A stretch of 40,299 nucleotides of DNA from a virus, in the IMG/VR virus record IMGVR_UViG_3300047444_000436, positions 1-40,299 of that record. One strand, 5' to 3'. Made by a program: the position numbers and the translations under genes. The first letter of the stretch is position 1. Each line of letters begins with the position of its first letter. This document shows, one piece after another, positions 37,812-40,299 of the stretch. Below the pieces are notes generated by a model. That model made no database searches. It worked only from the letters and a program-made list of their open reading frames with translations, and had not been told where the DNA came from.

Positions 37812-38460
37812 GATCGGGCATCCCCACGATGGACGGTAGCGCCTTCGCGTCGATCGTCAGTCCGTCGTCGAGCTTGCCCATGTCCGCGTGCCCAACGATC
37901 GAGCCCGCCTTCACTTCCGGCGGCACGAGCGGCACGCCTTCCATGCTCACGGTCAGCGTCATCACCGTTTGCGTCGACTTCTCCTCGACCGACTTGTGCG
38001 TGCGGAACACGCCGCGACCCTCAAGCACCTTCAGCGTGTAGTCCTTGTCGCCGTTTTTCACGCCCTGGATCACGTTGTCGACAGCCAGTGCGACCGCAAT
38101 GGCGTCGAGCCGATCCATCTGGCCGCTAATAGTGCCGTCCTTGCGGATGACTTCGAGCGCGTGCGACACCTGATGCTTTGTCAGGCCAAGCAAGCGCGCC
38201 GATTGGTCGACCGTGAAGCCTTCCATGCGGAGCGCCAGCACGGCGGCCACGACTTTCGCGCGCCGGATCTTGCCGTCGACGGTACGCGTCGAGCGGATGG
38301 TCTTAGCAAGGAGTTCGATCGTTTCGTCGGCCGCGTGAATCTGCTGTTCACGGACGAATTCGGAGAACGGGACCGCCAGCGCGGCTGTGACCTGACCGGA
38401 CTCGAGCCCGGTGACGACCTCCGCGGTCAGATTCGGCGGCGCGATCGGTGCGTCCTTCAT
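37804..38460 (-). CDS. terminase small subunit candidate
   Basis: A 218-residue protein with a central helix-turn-helix-like segment (GFTVDQSARLLGLTKHQVSHALEVIRKDG, 81-109) and a C-terminal domain (TVMTLTVSMEGVPLVPPEVKAGSIVG). Position just upstream of small genes and the large terminase, length and DNA-binding pattern fit a small terminase that recognises the packaging site. GAGGTC stands before ATG 38460. The classification is inferred; a generic DNA-binding regulator is the alternative. Confidence 0.62.
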   Translation of the reverse strand: MKDAPIAPPNLTAEVVTGLESGQVTAALAVPFSEFVREQQIHAADETIELLAKTIRSTRTVDGKIRRAKVVAAVLALRMEGFTVDQSARLLGLTKHQVSHALEVIRKDGTISGQMDRLDAIAVALAVDNVIQGVKNGDKDYTLKVLEGRGVFRTHKSVEEKSTQTVMTLTVSMEGVPLVPPEVKAGSIVGHADMGKLDDGLTIDAKALPSIVGMPDHG

Positions 38461-38481
38461 GGGATGACCTCGAAGCACGCG

Positions 38482-38519
38482 GGCCCGGCCGGGAGAAAGG
38501 AGTAAAGCCCGGCCGGGCC
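38482..38519. repeat. perfect 12-bp inverted repeat upstream of small terminase candidate
   Basis: GGCCCGGCCGGG (38482-38493) and CCCGGCCGGGCC (38508-38519) flank a 14-base loop. On the minus strand no T-run follows, so it is not an ordinary terminator. A smaller stem (CGCGCC/GGCGCG at 38523-38543) lies next to it. A 5' leader hairpin, or a site near the packaging gene, are possible roles. Confidence 0.55.
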
Positions 38520-38557
38520 ATACGCGCCGCGCTCAACGGCGCGCTGCGTGATCGGTC

Positions 38558-38746
38558 TTACTCGGCGGGCGCCGCGGGCGCTTCGCTGCGGCCCTGTTCG
38601 ACGACGCGCCCCTGACATTCCGTCAACGGCTGCCCTTCGGTCACGTCGTCGTTCGGGCACGCGTCCCGACACGCCTGGCCGAATTCATCGATCGACACCA
38701 CGCCGTCGCCGGTGTGGCTTCCCCAAACAAGTGTCGTTCCTGCCAT
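38558..38746 (-). CDS. hypothetical small acidic protein
   Basis: A 62-residue acidic protein (TTLVWGSHTGDGVVSIDEFGQACRDACPNDDVTEGQPL) with a CRDAC pair and an Ala/Pro/Glu tail. GGGGGA precedes ATG 38746. It lies between a zinc-ribbon gene and the hairpins. No family recognised. Confidence 0.5.
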   Translation of the reverse strand: MAGTTLVWGSHTGDGVVSIDEFGQACRDACPNDDVTEGQPLTECQGRVVEQGRSEAPAAPAE

Positions 38747-38780
38747 GTGATCCCCCTGATGACCGGCGAGTGTAACACGC

Positions 38781-38948
38781 TCACCGCGGCAGCCGGTCCC
38801 GCCAGCCCTTCCGCCGCGTCGGACGCGCCACGGTTTGCGCCTCCGGAAAACAGCGACGACACCGCCGCACGCCGAACTTCGACCCGACGCCTTCCCATCC
38901 TTCGCCGTGACAGACGGGACAGGCCGGATCGGCTTTCTTCACCGCCAT
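38781..38948 (-). CDS. small zinc-ribbon protein
   Basis: A 55-residue basic protein beginning MAVKKADPACPVCHGEGWE with CPVC (10-13) and CRRC (30-33), an Arg-rich C-terminus and stop at 38781. Two CxxC knuckles 17 residues apart are the zinc-ribbon or DnaJ-zinc-finger style. Its ATG overlaps the previous stop (TGATG). A small nucleic-acid-binding or adaptor role is likely. Confidence 0.55.
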   Translation of the reverse strand: MAVKKADPACPVCHGEGWEGVGSKFGVRRCRRCFPEAQTVARPTRRKGWRDRLPR

Positions 38949-39181
38949 CACTTAGCCGTTCGCAAGTATTCACAGAAGGCCGCCATGAATGCCGGGTCGT
39001 TTGCTTCGTAGAGCGGGAGACGGGCGGCTTGATCTTGCCGGATGTAGCGATCGAGTTCTCCGGCGACCATACGACTCAACACCGCCGACGAAATCACGTC
39101 GTTGACATGGAGCGACTGCACGGCCGCCTCCACCATATCGTCGGCGTGTTTCTTCCAATCGACCGTCACCGCAATGTCCAT
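38948..39181 (-). CDS. hypothetical protein
   Basis: A 77-residue helical protein (DIAVTVDWKKHADDMVEAAVQSL, SAVLSRMVAGELDRYIRQDQ, AFMAAFCEYLRTAK). ATG 39181 limits overlap with the neighbouring gene; ATG 39199 is an alternative with no better ribosome site. It has no recognised family. It is coupled to the zinc-ribbon gene by overlap. Confidence 0.45.
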   Translation of the reverse strand: MDIAVTVDWKKHADDMVEAAVQSLHVNDVISSAVLSRMVAGELDRYIRQDQAARLPLYEANDPAFMAAFCEYLRTAK

Positions 39182-39426
39182 CGGCCGGTGCAGAGCCATC
39201 GCAGTCGCGTCCAGAACGTCGTGACCGACGGCATCCGCGCCGACAAGTCATTCCGACTGGCTGTGCGAATGTCGGTACGCGCGGCCTCAATCAGCGCCAG
39301 CGTGTCGCGCGCCAACGCCGAGAACTTCGTGTCCGTCGAGAGCGCCGTCAAGCGCGCCGCTTCGGCCTTCGTTTCGACGGCCGTGACGCGCACGCCGAGC
39401 CCGTGGATCTGGGTCTGGACACTCAT
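39166..39426 (-). CDS. hypothetical coiled-coil protein
   Basis: An 86-residue protein with a coiled-coil-like N-terminus (TQIHGLGVRVTAVETKAEAARLTALS) and a basic C-terminus (FWTRLRWLCTGRWTLR). The start ATG overlaps the preceding stop (ATGA). The heptad and length fit small phage XhlA-like or structural accessories, but no TM helix is clear. Function unknown. Confidence 0.45.
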   Translation of the reverse strand: MSVQTQIHGLGVRVTAVETKAEAARLTALSTDTKFSALARDTLALIEAARTDIRTASRNDLSARMPSVTTFWTRLRWLCTGRWTLR

Positions 39427-40100
39427 GACTTCAGTAGCGCCGCAAATTGCTCATCGAGCCGCGTCAGGTCGTCCGTGGTCTGCCCACGTTCCTGCACGAG
39501 TCGATCGTAGATTTTCAAGTGCGTGTTCAGTTCCGCAAGATTCGACGTCCGGAACTGCGTGACGGCGCGCATGGTCCGCACGATGTTCAACACCTGACGG
39601 TCCCATTCCGTTAGGAACGTCGCGCCAGGCGGCAACGGCGGCGCCACCGGCGTCGGCGGCATGAACCCCATCGGCGTCGGAATTGGATCCGGACGCGGCA
39701 GCGGCGGCCGCGACAACGGCGTCTTCAGCATGCGGGCATCTTCCAACGTCATCCACCCGTGACCGGACACCCACACCATCCCCGCGCCTGGCGCCGTCGT
39801 GCCCGACTGCGGTGACGTCTCCACCCATTCCGCACCCGTCGGATACATCTTCCGGAATTCGTCGGCGCTCATCGTCGGTGTCGGACCTGCCGGACGGTCA
39901 CACCCGGCTTCGTAGACCTCGCGGTCCTCGGCCTTCACCGCCGCCTGGCCGCGCTCGTCAATCTCGCGCTTCACGGCCCGCCGAAACGCCGATTCCTCAG
40001 ACTCGAACGCCGTGGTCTCACCCGCGGGCGGCCCGAACTCACGCCGATCGCGCGCCGCCTGAATCTCGAGCATCCGATCAATCTCCGCGACGAGCGCCAT
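39423..40100 (-). CDS. hypothetical protein with Pro-rich centre
   Basis: A 225-residue protein. An N-terminal helical acidic/basic section (EIDRMLEIQAARDRREFG, SAFRRAVKREIDERGQ) is followed by a beta part (GMVWVSGHGWMTLEDARML, about 107-125), a Pro stretch, and a C-terminal helical coil (WDRQVLNIVRTMRAVTQF, LTRLDEQFAALLKS). No family recognised. It may start at 40100 by coupling to a short upstream frame. Possibly a late regulatory or structural accessory. Confidence 0.5.
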   Translation of the reverse strand: MALVAEIDRMLEIQAARDRREFGPPAGETTAFESEESAFRRAVKREIDERGQAAVKAEDREVYEAGCDRPAGPTPTMSADEFRKMYPTGAEWVETSPQSGTTAPGAGMVWVSGHGWMTLEDARMLKTPLSRPPLPRPDPIPTPMGFMPPTPVAPPLPPGATFLTEWDRQVLNIVRTMRAVTQFRTSNLAELNTHLKIYDRLVQERGQTTDDLTRLDEQFAALLKS

Positions 40101-40191
40101 CAGCGGGCGGGCGAACCGATCGGCGGCCGGTGGGCGAAGGTGTCGCCGGAGGAGTTGCGGACGGAGCGGGCGGCGCCCCTGGCCCCGTCAT
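40078..40191 (-). CDS. tentative very short Pro/Ala-rich frame
   Basis: A 37-residue frame (MTGPGAPPAPSATPPATPS and an Arg-rich end) that begins by TAATG overlap with the gene at the window edge and runs 23 bases into the next gene. Composition is low-complexity, and it may only be a translation-coupling segment or a chance open frame. Recorded because it connects two likely genes. Confidence 0.25.
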   Translation of the reverse strand: MTGPGAPPAPSATPPATPSPTGRRSVRPPADGARRGD

Positions 40192-40299
40192 TACCGCGTC
40201 CGCCGCGCGCTGTTGAAATACCGTGCCATCTGCCGCTCGAGTACCTTGACCCGCTTCAACAGCACCATGCACGTCAACCGCAGCCCCACCCCCTGCGCC
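40191..40299 (-). CDS. partial gene at the right edge
   Basis: The C-terminal part of a minus-strand protein, truncated by the window edge: a basic amphipathic helix (VLLKRVKVLERQMARYFNS) then RRTR and TAA at 40191-40193. The heptad-like Leu spacing suggests a coiled coil. ATG 40268 or GTG 40289 could be real starts, otherwise the gene extends beyond the window. Nothing more can be said. Confidence 0.4.
   Translation of the reverse strand, partial: AQGVGLRLTCMVLLKRVKVLERQMARYFNSARRTR

Noticed and set aside
1-40299. Direct terminal repeat or circular overlap
   Set aside because: The first and last tens of bases share no more than a few bases; no evidence for repeat ends can be drawn.
1-40299. 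CRISPR arrays, tRNA genes, integrase or insertion sequences
   Set aside because: No spaced direct-repeat arrays, no recognisable cloverleaf and no recombinase signature were noticed; a tRNA search program was not run.

Overview
The window is most of a tailed-phage genome, by gene content a podovirus-like one, from a G+C-rich host that cannot be named. There is no bacterial flanking sequence, integrase, tRNA, CRISPR array or insertion sequence that I can see. The two ends share no visible direct repeat, so neither completeness nor circularity can be shown. The right edge cuts a small minus-strand gene.

The layout is two convergent blocks. The plus-strand block (19-11250) is an early/replication block of about 24 tightly packed genes, many joined by ATGA-type stop/start overlaps. 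It holds an SSB-like protein, a VSR/RecB-like nuclease, a replication-initiator-like protein, a DEDD exonuclease-like protein with altered catalytic positions, a cytosine-C5 DNA methyltransferase with a second protein apparently encoded inside it in another frame, a string of small Cys-containing proteins, an HNH endonuclease, a 559-residue two-part protein, and a ribbon-helix-helix protein at the end.

The minus-strand block (40299-11247) is the late block, read right to left. It begins with small genes, then terminase small-subunit candidate, HNH remnant, large terminase, cold-shock protein, portal, scaffold and major capsid protein. Two hairpins that look like terminators follow (after the capsid gene and at about 28.1 kb). 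Next come head/neck proteins, an adaptor, tail proteins with beta-rich and LamG-like domains, a repeat-built tail fibre, a group of Ala/Pro/Gly-rich probable internal virion (ejection) proteins including one of 1234 residues, and finally two small membrane proteins that are the best holin or spanin candidates.

The blocks meet tail to tail with stop codons that overlap, leaving no room for a terminator between them. No DNA polymerase, helicase or RNA polymerase is recognisable, so the phage probably uses host replication and transcription. No stretch over 300 bases lacks a gene. The largest gaps are 28049-28159 (terminator), 38461-38557 (hairpins), 31947-32029 (promoter-like, relatively A+T-rich) and 29606-29687 (hairpin). 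Family names are from memory of protein families; no search was run.
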